Positions 35,846 through 47,307 of a DNA stretch of 64,000 nt are shown piece by piece. Below the pieces are notes generated by a model. The model was not told where the DNA came from and ran no database searches. It worked only from the letters and a program-made list of their open reading frames with translations. Positions within the stretch are counted from its first letter, which is position 1; each line of letters starts with the position of its first letter. This DNA is from Gnetum montanum. Lineage: Eukaryota; Streptophyta; Gnetopsida; Gnetales; Gnetaceae. Location of the stretch: positions 62,364 through 126,363 of the forward strand of contig MNCI01022616.1 in NCBI GenBank assembly GCA_015680685.1, in the 5' to 3' direction. The translations under genes and the position numbers were made by a program.

Positions 35846-36829
35846 CTGAAAAATATGGAGGAGATTGAAAAAGCAGTTGTAATTGAAGGAAATCTTAAGA
35901 CAAAGCACTGGGGTGAGAAAAGCAAAATTGAATACAGAACACGAATTACTAAGCATAAAATATAGCATCTATGACTGCAGCAACCCTGGTATCAGACATG
36001 ATGTTATAAAAGCCTCAAAACATACATATAGATCTAGATATGATGATAACAATTTACTTATCGCTTTGCAATTTAAATATCAACTCAAGGGAAAAGACCT
36101 TTTTAGGTTGCATTTGTGGATGATTTCTAACATCATAAAAGGTTCAAGCTTACAGAAATTAGATCAACGAAAGGGGAGAAAAAATTCCAGCCTGCTACTC
36201 TATTCTTTTCAAACAAAGTAGAAGGGTTTATCAGATATACAAATTGCACAGTCTCATGTAGAAAAATCTATATTCTATTTCCCACAGATAATCTACAAAG
36301 AAAGGCGTCTAATTTCATAAATCATTATTACAATGAATATCACTTTTCCTTTTCCATGTAGTTGAAAAGCCTTGAAATGTAGATTTCCTTCGTTAATTTT
36401 CAACCAAAAACCAAATGAACAAGTCTCATAATGTCTAAAATTGCATCCAAAATCTATTTTGACATATAAATTGGCACCTAAATATTAAAAGGTAACTACG
36501 TAAACCAACCACATTAAAAATAAAGACAACCTAAGTGACAATAGTGCAAATTTTGATTCATAAAATATTTGAATACAATTTGCCTCCCGAAGCACAAATT
36601 TTGGACCAATGATTCCATACAAAGCACACCATTAAACCTTAAAACACCACAAATTTGCCTTCTGGACTTAGGGTTTTAGGAAGAACACCAAACAAACAAA
36701 TTCGGGATCATTTGTAAAGACACTTTCCTCCAAACAGATAAAAAAATGCAAAAAATTCTTTGCAACAAATTCTTTGTTCTTTAAAAAGTCAGGAAACATT
36801 TTTGCGGAATAACAAAACATGAAGAAGAA

Positions 36830-37033
36830 ATGATGAAAAGAAAAACAAAAGCAATCAAGAGTGTGAGCGCACCAGGATATGGCATGGGAAATTCTCTGCC
36901 GCCATAGCAGAAATGAACAAACGCAATCTGTTAATGATGAAAAGAAAAACAAAAGCAATCAAGAGTGTGAGCGCACCAGGATATGGCATGGGAAATTCTC
37001 TGCCGCCATAGCAAAAATGAACAAACGCAATCT
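36830..37033 (-). repeat. 104-bp tandem duplication with possible first exons
   Basis: Two near-identical 104-bp copies. Each contains, on the minus strand, GCTATGGCGGCAGAG, a good plant start context, followed by 11 codons (MAAENFPCHIL) and a GTGCGC donor. The exon copies would be 36873-36905 and 36977-37009, ending in phase 0, which fits the exon starting at 35845. If so, this is a duplicated first exon of the gene below. No transcript evidence is available from sequence. Confidence 0.45.
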
Positions 37034-37402
37034 TCACGGAAATAGAGCTGCAGGCACAAACCAGCTGAATTGTTTAAAACAAAACAATTCATTTGCACTA
37101 GCTGAGAAACCAAACTTCATAGTTTTCAAAAGTATCAATTATCAAAACTGGACACAGCACTCAGAATCTAACATTAAAAAGTACCATTTCAGTATCTTCA
37201 TAGCCCTTGATTCTGAATATTTCTTCTTTTAGATTCTCTTTACTGATCAACAAAGGCATCTGAGGAATAGGGTCAAATTTAATGAAGCCACCAATTAGGA
37301 TATGACATGTACCAATTGAGGAAATCAGAAGATAGAATCTTACAAAATATTAAATATGAATTTCATGTGGTTATGCATAAACTATGGATACACCAAACAA
37401 AC

Positions 37403-39980
37403 CTGCAGCTCAATGAATGCGCTCCACAGAAATGACAAAATATTTTCTCTATCCCCATCGACCACACTTTCTGCTGTAATAAGCATACCCTCTTCATCTT
37501 TTAAAGGTACACCCGCTTGAAGAAAATACTCGAGGGCAACATTGCAGTTATGCAGGTTTTTCTTGTGGTAATCACAAGGTAGCTTAATCCTCTGTTTCCA
37601 TACATAAAAATAAAATAAATAAATAAAATTTGCTCTCTCATGTTTCCGGTTATCTTGAGAATGTGCATAAACTAATCAGCAGCCTAAGGAAAATGATTGA
37701 AATATTACCGCAAGAACGGAGGTGTCTTGACACAAAATCTGGGCGAGTCTACACAATATAACACCATCTTGAATGTTTTCCATCAAATTTGAAACATAAA
37801 AATCATATTCCCAAAGTGGACTCTGCATAAAAAAGATTTAATTTAAAAGTTAAATCAAAATCAACACGAAAGTGTAATAGTACAAGAATAATCTCTTAAA
37901 GGGTATGCACAAACCTGAAAGTGTGAAACTTGATAACCTAGCATGGCAAGGTGTGAAACTAAATCGCCTTCTTCATACATAACATCCGATAAAAGTTCTG
38001 AAAATAAACATAAATTGATTCCATCATTAGCATTAACATCTCATGCAGGGAAGAATAGAATATTCGGATCCAGCTGGCTGTTTTGTATCTGGGTTCTTAA
38101 CTAAATTAAGGGAAAAACGTGCAAAAAGTCTCAATCAGTGAAAATATTTCACAATAATTATTAGCATTTCAAGAAACATTGACATTAATGTTAGAAACAG
38201 ACTCACCATGCAAAGCCTGACGGCTAGATTTGACCCACGAATTCCTGCAAAATAACAATGGAGATCCACCATCAAGGCCATCAATGCCTTGGTCAATTGG
38301 ATATGTGTTCTCCTTTTTAATCTTGTCCAACGTCATCACAAACAAGAGGAAACACTTCAAAATCACCTTTCCAAGAGCTTCATAATAACCCTGCCTATCA
38401 TGATGCCAGAAAAAGAGCTCAACCACTCTAAAAACATACCATTACAGGTACAACAACAATATTAAATCATGAAATAAACACAGCATTGTTTGTTGGTGAG
38501 ATGGGTTTGTCAGATAGTTAGCTCATTGGGCCCATATCATCAACGACCAGTACTCATGTTTATTTACTGTACCGGTAGATACCCTCTTTTAAAAAATTTA
38601 TAAAACAAAAATGAAAATGCGGCCTACTTGTTGGAGGCATAAATTCATGAAACAAAAATGAAAATGAAGTCTGCTTGTTGAAGGATAAATTCATTAAACA
38701 AAAATGAAAATGGAGCCTACTTGTGGAAGGCATAGGTCTTGGCAAGTCCAGGATGAGCAAAGAAATATTTCTCTATAACCAGCTTCAAAAAGTCCTCATC
38801 TGTCCTCTCGTTTATGGGCTTCTCCAAGCCAAGCTTCAGTAGTTCCGATGGAGCAAGATGACAGTAACCCAGCACCACATGCAACCCTAATCTCAGCCAT
38901 ACAGGATTGTAATTCATCATTACTTTGATAGCCTTATTCTTCAACCCAACATCTGTTATAATTGCACAATTCTCCTTCATCCGAAGCCTTCCATTATCCA
39001 CACACTGCCCATTCCAAAAACCCAAAACAGAGACACATTTCAAATATTTTGAAAATTGTTAGCTAAACACTTGAACGCTGTAGCAAAAATTGGCACAAAC
39101 CCACAAATGATGCTTGTAATCTTTACAAAGCAGAAAGGCACCGTCATTAAGAATGTTTAAGGAAAGTTGCATAAAAAAACAAATATATTGCAAGTTGTGC
39201 ATAAAACTAGCACAAAACCCCAAAGAATGCTCACAATATTCATTAAGCAATTAAACATTTACATGGAACAGAGACAAAGCGAGAATGCTATATACTAACC
39301 GTGGCTATCTTGAAGATGCTGGAAACCAGGTCATTCGCAGAAGTAGCATCCATATACCATGCGAGTCTCTGCTTCAATTCTGCTAACCCACACACATCTT
39401 TCAAGCAAGAGTCAGCAGTCAAGACAGGCGGTTTGGCCAAGAATTTTTCTAGGGTTGGGGGAGCCCTTACTGACCTAATCTTGGATGGTTTTGGTGTGGG
39501 ACAAGATTGAGTTACAATTCTGGGAGGCTGAGTCTGAGGCTGAGGCTGCTTCATGGGTTTTTTAAGGAGCCCATTAATCCATGCAGTAAGAAGCTTTTCC
39601 TGAGAATGTAACCAAGACTCATGACTTGCCTGGGCCTTTCTTGAAACCCTAATTGACTCATCCACCATGGCCTGAACCATGCTTGACATGCTAGAATGGA
39701 AAACCATTTTGCTTCTGGGAGTCATCATTCTGCAATCCACATTATCAAATCTCTCAACAGAGCAGGACCCAAAATTCTGGGGTGTTCTAGGGGCCGGGCT
39801 GAAATTTAGAGGTTGGTTGTGGGGATACCTAAATGACAATCTGGTGGTGGAATTGAGCACCCTCTCAGAAAATCTCTGCAACTGTGTTGGGGTTTTTATG
39901 GTTTCTTTGCAGGCAGGAGAAACAGAATGCAGCAATTGTTGTCTCTGGTTGGATTTAGAGGATGAGGACGAAGCACCCAT
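37403..39980 (-). CDS. ASPM: Abnormal spindle (ASPM) homologue, N-terminal half
   Basis: Six exons, all GT-AG and in phase: 39300-39980, 38721-39004, 38207-38427, 37915-37997, 37709-37822 and 37403-37591, together 524 codons. The start is MGASSSSSKSNQ. Residues 1-227 are basic and Ser/Pro-rich. From exon 2 the match to plant ASPM is clear: CAIITDVGLKNKAIKVMMNY, NPVWLRLGLHVVLGY, FFAHPGLAKTYAFHK, then GIDGLDGGSPLLF, and in exons 4-6 the first calponin-homology part (LSHLAMLGYQVS-like, DGVILCRLAQILCQD). ASPM binds spindle-pole microtubules through this region and calmodulin through later IQ repeats, acting in the dividing cell. The second calponin-homology part and IQ repeats should follow but are not found down to 33.3 kb. 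The last exon ends in phase 0 after ILSFLWSAFIELQ, so the gene is either truncated or its tail is far away. Confidence 0.87.
38597..38740 (-). repeat. Tandem repeat that duplicates the ASPM exon 2 donor
   Basis: Three copies of about 48-53 bp, with CCTACTTGTTGGAGGCAT-like and AAACAAAAATGAAAATG blocks. The rightmost copy contains the true end of exon 2 and its GTAGGC donor. The copy at 38621 keeps a perfect AACAA/GTAGGC donor, the middle one has GCAGAC. Confidence 0.75.
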
Positions 39981-40868
39981 TGATGGAGGAGAATGAGAAC
40001 TAGAGAGAGTACGAATACAGTGTGTTTCTGAATGGAAATCCAGTCAACCAATGACAGAGAATTTAGAATTGTGCAAGGGAACCCTGCCATGGCGTCTGAG
40101 ATTAAATAGAATGCTTCTGTGATGGTGAAAGCGGAAACAAAATCCTGCACGTTTAATCAATTACCCAGAACATTTTGCAGAGTCCAATTAAATGCAGAGA
40201 TAAAGGGATGCTGCAAATTGCAAATCAATAATAGCTAATTTTTCTCTTTTTCACTCAAGCAGCAAGAATTTGAATGTTAATAGCTATTTGAACAGCTAAT
40301 TTTTCTCTATTCCACTCTAGTAGGAATTTGAATGTGAACGTATAGTAATTTTGGAGATATGACATGTCATCTACTAAAAGCCTTCCCTATTTTATTCGGA
40401 TAAGGTTAGGATGGTGATAATGATGATGAAAGGTGTCCACGTAACCTCTTCCAATTAATACATCTACTACAACCTCTCTAGCTTTGAATCCATGGAACAA
40501 CTCCTTTGAAGTTTAGGTTATCTACACTTTACGAAATAGGAAGTGATTTTGAAGGAATCCCTTGGGTTCCTAGTCATTGCTCAAAGCACTAGATAAGTCT
40601 TTCCCCACTGGAATCTACCTAAAGTATGACGTCCAACTCATCATGCTACTTGCAACTCCACCCTACATGATTGACATTGAGGACCCTGAGAACCCTACCA
40701 CTTTAGCATCATCAATGATGGAGGCATCACTACTATCATTGTGAGTCCATCCACCTTGTCTATTAATAGCAAAGGTTCCCCCCTCTAATTCTTTACAATT
40801 GTAAGCTTGGTACAAACATCCATCTTCAATTCTTGTAGCCTTGGTCCATGGTTCTCTTAGTATGTTAT
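39981..40868. other. ASPM upstream region and unassigned DNA
   Basis: 5' flank of the ASPM homologue, without a clear TATA box that I would defend. Around 40600-40850 short protein-like stretches occur on the plus strand, but frames are short and unrecognised. Confidence 0.45.
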
Positions 40869-43757
40869 GGTAGGGGATGGGTTAAGGCATATGTGAGTTA
40901 AACTCTACTCTCAAATTTGGGAGTCTTCTCTATGACGTCTCTGTTGATGTCAACACTCCCATGCTCACATGGGGCCGTGATTATCAACCTTTCTATTTCT
41001 CTCCCTTAATAACCATAGTAAAATCATGTGAGTAGTGGTCATTTAAACTACCAGGTGGTGGTCATTAATGGTAGCGGTTTTTGTCATTAGTGGCAAACGT
41101 TACAGAAGTTACAGCAATTACGGTTATTACTTATGGCAGCTACGGACATTAGTGGCAAATGTTTCGGAAGTCATGACAATTATAGTCATTAATGATGACG
41201 GTTACGGACATTAGTGACAAACGGTTTGGAAGTTATGGCAATTACGGTCATTAATGATGACCGTTACGAACATAAGTGGGCACATATGTGAGTTAAACTC
41301 TACACTCAAATTTGGGAGTCTTCTCTATGACGTCTCTGTTGATGTCAACACTCCCATGCTCACATGGGGCCATGATTGTCAACCTTTCAATTTCACTCCC
41401 TTAATAACCACAGTAAAATCATGTGAGTAGTGGTCATTTAAATTACCAGGTGGTGGTCATTAATGGTAGCGGTTATTGTCATTAGTGGCAAACGTTACAG
41501 AAGTTACAGCAATTACGGTTATTACTTATGGCAGCTACGGACATTAGTGGCAAATGTTTCGGAAGTCATGACAATTATAATCATTAATGATGACGGTTAC
41601 GGACATTAGTGACAAACGGTTTGGAAGTTATGGCAATTACGGTCATTAATGATGACCGTTACAGACATAAGTGAGCACTTAATTGGAGAATGTGGGAATT
41701 ATTAATGATGGTCGTTACAGACATTAGTGACAAACGTTTTGGAAGTTATGGCAATTACGGTCATTAATGATGACCGTTACGAACATAAGTGGGCACATAT
41801 GTGAGTTAAACTCTACTCTCAAATTTGGGAGTCTTCTCTATGACATCTCTGTTGATGTCAACACTCCCATGCTCACATGGGGCCATGATTATCAACCTTT
41901 CTATTTCTCTCCCTTAATAACCACAGTAAAATCATGTGAGTAGTGGTCATTTAAATTACAAGGTGGTGGTCATTAATGGTAGCGGTTATTGTCATTAGTG
42001 GCAAACGTTTCAGAAGTTACAGCAATTACGGTTATTAATTATGGTAGCTACGGACATTAGTGGCAAATGTTTCGGAAGTCATGACAATTATAATCATTAA
42101 TGATGACGGTTACGGACATTAGTGACAAACGTTTTGGAAGTTATGGCAATTACGATCATTAATGATGACCGTTACAGACATAAGTGGGCACTTAATTGGA
42201 GAATGTGGGCATTATTAATGATGGCGGTTACAGACATTACTGACAAACGTTTTGGAAGTTATGGCAATTACGGTCATTAATGATGACCGTTACGAACATA
42301 AATGGGCACATATGTGAGTTAAACTCTACTCTCAAATTTGGGAGTCTTCTCTATGACATCTCTGTTGATGTCAACACTCCCATGCTCACATGGGGCCATG
42401 ATTATCAACCTTTCTATTTCTCTCCCTTAATAACCACAGTAAAATCATGTGAGTAGTGGTCATTTAAACTACCAGGTGGTGGTCATTAATGGTAGCGGTT
42501 ATTGTCATTAGTGGCAAACGTTTCAAAAGTTACAGCAATTACGGTTATTAATTATGGCAGCTACGGACATTAGTGGCAAACGTTTCGGAAGTCACGACAA
42601 TTATAGTCATTAATGATGACGCTTACGGACATTAGTGACAAACGTTTTGGAAGTTATGGCAATTACGATCATTAATGATGACCGTTACAGACATAAGTGG
42701 GCACTTAATTGGAGAATGTGGGCATTATTAATGGTGGCGGTTACAGACATTAGTGACAAACGTTTTGGAAGTTATGGCAATTACGGTCATTAATGATGAC
42801 CGTTACGAACATAAGTGGGCACATATGTGAGTTAAACTCTACTCTCAAATTTGGGAGTCTTCTCTATGACATCTCTGTTTATGTCAACACTCCCATGCTC
42901 ACATGGGGCCATGATTATCAACCTTTCTATTTCTCTCCCTTAATAACCACAGTAAAATCATTTGAGTAGTGGTCATTTAAACTACCAGGTGGTGGTCATT
43001 AATGGTAGAGGTTATTGTCATTAGTGGTAAATGTTTCAGAAGTTACAGCAATTACGGTTATTAATTATGGCAGCTACGGACATTAGTGGCAAACGTTTCG
43101 GAAGTCACAGCAATTATAGTCATTAATGATGGCAGTTACGAACATTAATGACAAACGTTTTGGAAGTTATGGCAATTACGGTCATTAATGATGACCGTTA
43201 TGGACATAAGTGGGCACTTAATTGGAGAATGTGGGCATTATTAATGATGGCAGTTACGGACATTAGTGACAAACGTTTTGGAAGTTATCGCAATTACGGT
43301 CATTAATGATGACCGTTACAGCCATAAGTGGGCACATATGTGAGTTAAACTCTACTCTCAAATTTGGGAGTCTTCTCTATGACATCTTTGTTGATGTCAA
43401 TGCTTCCATGCTCGCATGGTGCCATGATTATCAATGTTTCTATTTCTCTCCCTTAATAACCACAGTAAAATCATGTGAGTAGTGGGTATTTAAACTACTA
43501 GGTGGTGGTCATTAAAGGTAGTGGTTACAATCATTAGTGGCAAACATTTCAAAAGTTACGGCAATTATCGTTATTAATGATGGTGGTTACGAACATTAGT
43601 GCCAAACGTTTCAGAAGTTACGACAATTATAGTCATTAATGATGGCGGTTACAGACATTAGTGACAAACGTTTTGGAAGTTATGGCAATTACAATCATTA
43701 ATGATGATCGTTACGAACATAAATGGGCACTTAATTGGAGAATGTGGGCATTATTAC
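40869..43757. repeat. Macrosatellite, 513-bp period, six units
   Basis: The landmark ATATGTGAGTTAAACTC occurs at 40889, 41284, 41797, 42310, 42823 and 43336. The last four intervals are exactly 513 bp and the first is 395 bp, a shortened unit. The last unit breaks off after about 420 bp. Each unit has a unique half (CTCTACTCTCAAATTTGGGAG to TTAATAACCACAG) and a half built of roughly 62-bp subrepeats (CATTAATGATGACGGTTACG, CATTAGTGACAAACG, GGAAGTTATGGCAATTACGG). Units are very similar, so amplification is fairly recent compared with the other repeats here. No coding frame. Confidence 0.95.
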
Positions 43758-44470
43758 ACAAGAAGTGGTGGTGGTTTTTGTAGCTGTTACATGAACCAGC
43801 AGCTATAAATTGGAGTCTAGGGAAGGGATCAAAGGAGGGAGAGAGGAGTCTCAAACAGGCTCTGGCTATTAATCTGAATGGGTAGCTTCCTCTCCACTAA
43901 GCAGCAATTTCCACTTTTCTTTTCTTTTCTTTACAAGCTTCTAGTTGATCTTCAAGGAGGGTCCAAGGCAGGAGCTAGTGGCTCAAAATCGGATCCTTGC
44001 AGGTCTTCTCAGCGATAATAGGAGCTTGTCTCGGTGGTGCAGATGTGGGTGGATGATATTCCTCTCTGCGGCAATGCACAAAAGGTGTAGACGGTAGTAG
44101 GCTTGAAGAACTACAATTGCTGCCCTATGAAGACTACAATGGGCAGTCTCTTCCTCTCTCTCTCCCTCTCTCATGGTGATCGTTGTCTTCCTGCCCAGCA
44201 GTGGATACCATCAGCAATCACAGACCAACAACATCAACGAGACCAGGGAAAATTCAGCTCTTTTAATTATCTATTGTATTGAAGACAACTATTTGATTTA
44301 AATTCCATATTTCTTTCTAGTTTATTATTTGCAAAAGGCCACGTAACCCTCTTCAGCTAAGAATATTCTTGGGTTGCCGTACCCACACGGGAGGCGCCCT
44401 AGGCAATAGTCTCCTAAAATGAGTTTCTTTTTCGATGTTGGTGTGACCAAAATTTATGCATCAACAATCT
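43758..44470 (+). repeat. LTR-like promoter segment, second copy of the 2.6-3.5 kb repeat
   Basis: Directly follows the array. Contains a TATA-like CTATAAATTGG (43803-43813), a (CT)n stretch at 44150-44173 and an end block 44330-44470 matching 3405-3545, closing with ATGCATCAACA. The layout TATA, leader, CA-end suggests R and U5 of an LTR, with the 513-bp array in the place of U3. No primer-binding site follows. Confidence 0.5.
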
Positions 44471-45119
44471 CATTCTTGAATATCATGGCAAATGTTAAAT
44501 ATACATAGCATTTATCTATTCAATAAATAACTACCCTCAAATCAAGGAACCAAATGAACCTAGCCCAAGAACCAGAACCAAGACCCTCAGCAAACTAGAG
44601 ATGAGCTGTGATTCTCAGTGGAGTTACAATCACTGGACTTTTCAAATTTGAAGTTCAACTTCAATTTGTTAGTTGGTAATGGTTGACTGTGACTCGCAGC
44701 CTACGATTTTCATGATCTTTAGGCTCAATGCCTTCTCACACCTTAGCTCCAATCAAGTGCAAGCAGACTATAATTTGCAGTGCATTTACAATCGCCAGTC
44801 CAACCATATTTTTGATGGTTTAACCACCATTCAAAGCTATAAAAAGAAACACAATGTATGGAGGAAGATGTCCTGATAAAGTGAACACATAAAAGTAACC
44901 AGAGATAACGAAATGATTGAAAAAATAAGTGAAATTCATGATTTTAATTGATTGCTAGATAATAGTTGATAGATTGTAGCTCAATTATGAGTTGACATAG
45001 ATATTGAATTGATATTGTAGATTGATTGATTAATGAATAGATTGATTTTGTTTCTATGTTAAATTATTCTTGTTTCTGTTAGATATATCTTGATGATAGA
45101 ATATAGAATTGATGATAGC
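44471..45119. other. Unassigned DNA
   Basis: No gene recognised. The 67-residue plus frame at 44673-44876 has no known motif; ATTGAT-rich stretch near 44950-45060. Confidence 0.45.
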
Positions 45120-46215
45120 ATTGATTATCATCATCATCACCCTCGCCCTTTCCCAACAAAATGGGTTCAGTTACATCTTTGTTTATTTGCAATTTCTTCA
45201 AATCATTTTCAATTAATTTTTTCCATATCTTTTTTTTTCTTCCTTTTGATGGCTTTCTTGAAACAGTGATCTAGTAACCCTTTTATATAGACTCATTAAC
45301 TGATCTTCTTTGCACATGCTCAAATCATCTAAGACATCATTCCTGTAACTTATCTAAAATAGGCGCAACTCCAAGTCTTCCTCTAATGTCACTATTGTGC
45401 AATTTATCTCTTCTGGTATCATTCAACATCCAACTAAGCATACACATTTCTGCCACATAGATGTGTTGTTCACGCCTCTTTTGTATTGTCCAACATTCAG
45501 CACCATATAAGATAATAGACCTTATTGTTGTCCTATCAAATTTTCCTTTTAGTTTTATTGGTGTTCTTTTATTACATAGAACACCCCTAGCCTAACTCCA
45601 TCTTGACCATTCTGCCTCAATCCTATTTCTTATATCTTTATCAATTTCACCATCTGATTGGAGTATTGATCCTAGGTAGCAGAACTATTTTACAATTAGT
45701 GACTTTTTATCATTGAATTGTCACGTATATTTCACCACTGTTTATGATTTTATTGAAATTACATTCCATGTATTCTATCTTATGTCTGCTAATTTTTAAG
45801 CCATTTGATTCTAGGGCATGTCTCCAATTCTCCACAAAGCCCACCAAATAATATCTCTAAGCACTCTATCTTTTTCCAAATCAATGAAGATCATATGCTT
45901 TCTACCATGTTTTCTGAATTTATCCATCAATTGTTGTATCAAGAAAATAGCCTCTATAATATATTTAAATCCAAATTGATTTTCTGATATTGTTGATTCA
46001 AGTGTAAAACACTACTCTCTTACCCTCTTTCAAAGCTTCATAGTATGGATCACTTGATCACTCTATAGTTTACACAATTTTGTACATCTCCTTTATTCTT
46101 GTAGATGGACTAACAATGTTTTTCTCTAATTATTGGGATTTCTCCATTTTTCAAAATCTTGTTAAATATTTATGCCAACCATAAAACTTGTGGATCTCAC
46201 ATTGCTTCACAAGCT
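45120..46215 (-). pseudogene. RTE-type LINE reverse transcriptase, 3' part
   Basis: Reading the minus strand in broken frames gives the RTE series: a segment like WLxxIFNKIFKNGEIP, then YKNKGD.QNC.NYR (RT finger), and further on WSRWS..RGVLCNK-like, RTTIRSIILYGAECWTIQK and a MCMLSWMLNDTR-like segment with ARGRLGVAPI-like sequence. The 3' end falls at 45121-45145 in a TGATGATGATGATAA tail, typical for RTE elements, which end in short tandem repeats rather than poly(A). The 5' part, including the endonuclease, is missing, as usual after incomplete reverse transcription. Confidence 0.75.
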
Positions 46216-46615
46216 TCTATAGAACTGGTTATATAATGAATTAATGATATTAGGGTTTGATATTAATTGATATTGGATTAATAATGTTTGGTGAATTTAT
46301 CTAATCAACAACATATATACCCTGAACCTCAACCACCTGGATAAGTACTCTTTAACTCCAGGTCATTTGTGTAATTTACTTTCAACATACCCAAGAAAGT
46401 TCTAAACAATTATACTTTCATGTTCTGTCTAGATAGGCACATATTTTTCAGTGGAAGATATATAGGTGGGTGTCAGACCCTAATATCTCATCGTTAATTC
46501 ATAAACCTATACTATATCTCGGCATAACCAATTGGAATAGAACTTGCAATTTTTAGGTAGATCATAAAGCATGTAAAGTTTCATCATTTAAGCAGTTGCA
46601 AAGAAACCTACTACT

Positions 46616-47020
46616 ATGGATGACAAAAATTGGAAAAAGCTTGATTGGAAAACCTTGGAAACAATAGTGACATACGTGTTTGATGAAAATTTGTATATTG
46701 TTTTCAATGAATTGTTTGCCAAAGGTTTGAGAAAGATGCTTGTTGCTCTTTACAAATATCCATCTAGTTTACATATTTAGTGTATACAATGCCTTTGCAG
46801 TAAGAGGACTATTTAGATTACAAACAAAAGAGAGCCACAACATTAAACAAAAGACGTAAGGTTCTCATTGTTGGATTGTCTTTGCTTAACAACTAGAAAA
46901 CTATTATTTCAACTCTTGAGAGAAAGGTTGTTGAGAAATGATTGAAAAATAGCTGAAAATCTAAAAAGACTCATGTTCAAGTGTGAATGTATCAGAGAAC
47001 ATAAATTTAAAAAGTAAAAA
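46616..47020 (+). pseudogene. Copia gag N-terminal fragment
   Basis: ATG at 46616 opens 54 codons (MDDKNWKKLDWKTLETIVTY, then ELFAKGLRKMLVALY) before TAG at 46778. This is the Ty1/copia gag start (W..L..KA...I...L...L). In another frame the next segment reads SLFRLQTKESHNIKQ-like. It likely belongs with the zinc knuckle and protease relic at 53700-54270, from which it is separated by the LINE. Confidence 0.65.
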
Positions 47021-47214
47021 TGGCATGTCAGCATCTTGGTTAAAACCAGCAGATGGAAGAATGTACAGACAAAGTATCTAGTATTTAAACTTTTTCCTAC
47101 AACATGTAGTAATGGATGACAACCCTATTCTATTGGAATGACACAAAGTGACTTCTTTAGATGTGAATGAAATATTACAAGTAAACCTGTCTGATTTATT
47201 TAAAATTTGACCAC

Positions 47215-47307
47215 TATGATTATTAGGCATATTTGATATACTCCAGAAATATTGATACAAATCCTTTTTACAAAATTGATTTGTCTTAACAGGCCCCTTA
47301 GATCATA
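47215..47307. repeat. Left part of a tandemly duplicated unit, cut by the LINE
   Basis: Matches 53375-53465 (CATATTTGATATACTCCAGAAATATTG). Its end AGGCCCCTTAGATCATA (47291-47307) matches AGGTCCCTTGAATCTATA right after the LINE (53165-53182), a diverged target-site duplication. Confidence 0.75.

Noticed and set aside
35755-35968. Continuous frame through the presumed intron 35628-35748
   Set aside because: The frame stays open but its composition changes to hydrophobic intron-like sequence, and the splice sites at both ends are good. I keep the intron but note the phase problem.
36668-37113. Minus-strand frames with hydrophobic FVFLFII segments considered as a membrane protein
   Set aside because: They repeat with the 104-bp duplication, have no conserved motif and conflict with the better start-codon interpretation.
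40869-43757. Regularly spaced repeats considered as CRISPR or rDNA-like spacer
   Set aside because: Units are 513 bp and contiguous, without unique spacers or rRNA sequence, in a plant nuclear context. A satellite fits.
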